6,915 nt of DNA from Alphaproteobacteria bacterium (lineage in GTDB: Bacteria > Pseudomonadota > Alphaproteobacteria > UBA828): contig JAPYQV010000148.1 of the NCBI GenBank assembly GCA_029937205.1, positions 1 through 6,915 on the forward strand, in the 5' to 3' direction. A program made the position numbers and the translations under genes. The notes beneath the pieces were generated by a model. The model was given only the letters and a program-made list of their open reading frames with translations. It did no database searches and was not told where the DNA came from. Positions 6,770 to 6,915 of this stretch are shown piece after piece. Every line of letters begins with the position of its first letter. The first letter of the stretch is position 1.

Positions 6770-6915
6770 CGCCAGCCTCCCGTTTGAGTTGGAGAACTAT
6801 TCCACAGCTAGAAGCATTCTTGAAGGCCGAAGAGATGGAAGGAGAGACGTGTCGTAGTCGCTGATGCCGTCTAATGGCCCTGACCACGCGGTTGCAGCGC
6901 ACGCCTATATCAATT
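6770..6915. other. Upstream region of the amidohydrolase gene
   Basis: The last 146 bases of the window hold the ribosome binding site of the minus-strand gene and presumably its promoter. I see no other gene supported here; the open minus-strand frame through it overlaps the amidohydrolase start out of frame and has no recognisable content. No terminator, tRNA or clear repeat is visible before the window ends. Confidence 0.5.
6776..6781 (-). promoter_or_regulatory. Ribosome binding site of the amidohydrolase gene
   Basis: On the minus strand GGGAGG lies six bases before the ATG at 6769. This is a near-consensus Shine-Dalgarno site at good spacing and fixes the start codon. It is stronger than the site of any gene in the sox operon. 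Confidence 0.75.

Noticed and set aside
6796..6824. Possible promoter for the amidohydrolase gene on the minus strand (TTCAAG, 17-base spacer, AATAGT)
   Set aside because: Only three of six and four of six bases match the -35 and -10 consensus, which is no better than expected by chance in this region.

Overview
The window comes from a GC-rich bacterium, most likely an alphaproteobacterium. The rRNA operon tail runs 23S, 5S, then initiator tRNA-Met, an order typical of that class, and the 5S and protein sequences fit it. Genus cannot be set from this stretch. I see no wholly new system here. The window is the end of an rRNA operon, a probable relic of an integrated element, a standard sarcosine oxidase operon and one amidohydrolase gene.

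Layout. Bases 1-74 are the 3' end of 23S rRNA. A spacer of about 180 bases leads to 5S rRNA (256-373), then a 113-base spacer and tRNA-fMet (487-563), closed by a strong intrinsic terminator (574-609). On the minus strand, from inside the tRNA to about base 756, lies a decayed reading frame that looks like the C-terminal end of a large serine recombinase. Its stop codon falls in the antisense of the tRNA anticodon loop.

From 965 to 6061 four plus-strand genes form a compact operon, soxB-soxD-soxA-soxG, encoding the beta, delta, alpha and gamma subunits of heterotetrameric sarcosine oxidase. soxD and soxA overlap by 4 bases and soxA and soxG by 8. Facing the operon across a 9-base gap is a minus-strand gene (6071-6769) for an isochorismatase-fold cysteine hydrolase that most resembles N-carbamoylsarcosine amidohydrolase. 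The last 146 bases are its upstream region.

How the genes may work together. The amidohydrolase would release sarcosine, ammonia and CO2 from N-carbamoylsarcosine, an intermediate of creatinine breakdown via N-methylhydantoin. Sarcosine oxidase would then demethylate sarcosine to glycine, passing the methyl carbon to tetrahydrofolate and making H2O2. The two transcription units converge rather than forming one operon, so the metabolic link is an inference from family and position. No regulator, transporter or folate one-carbon gene (glyA, folD, purU) lies in the window.
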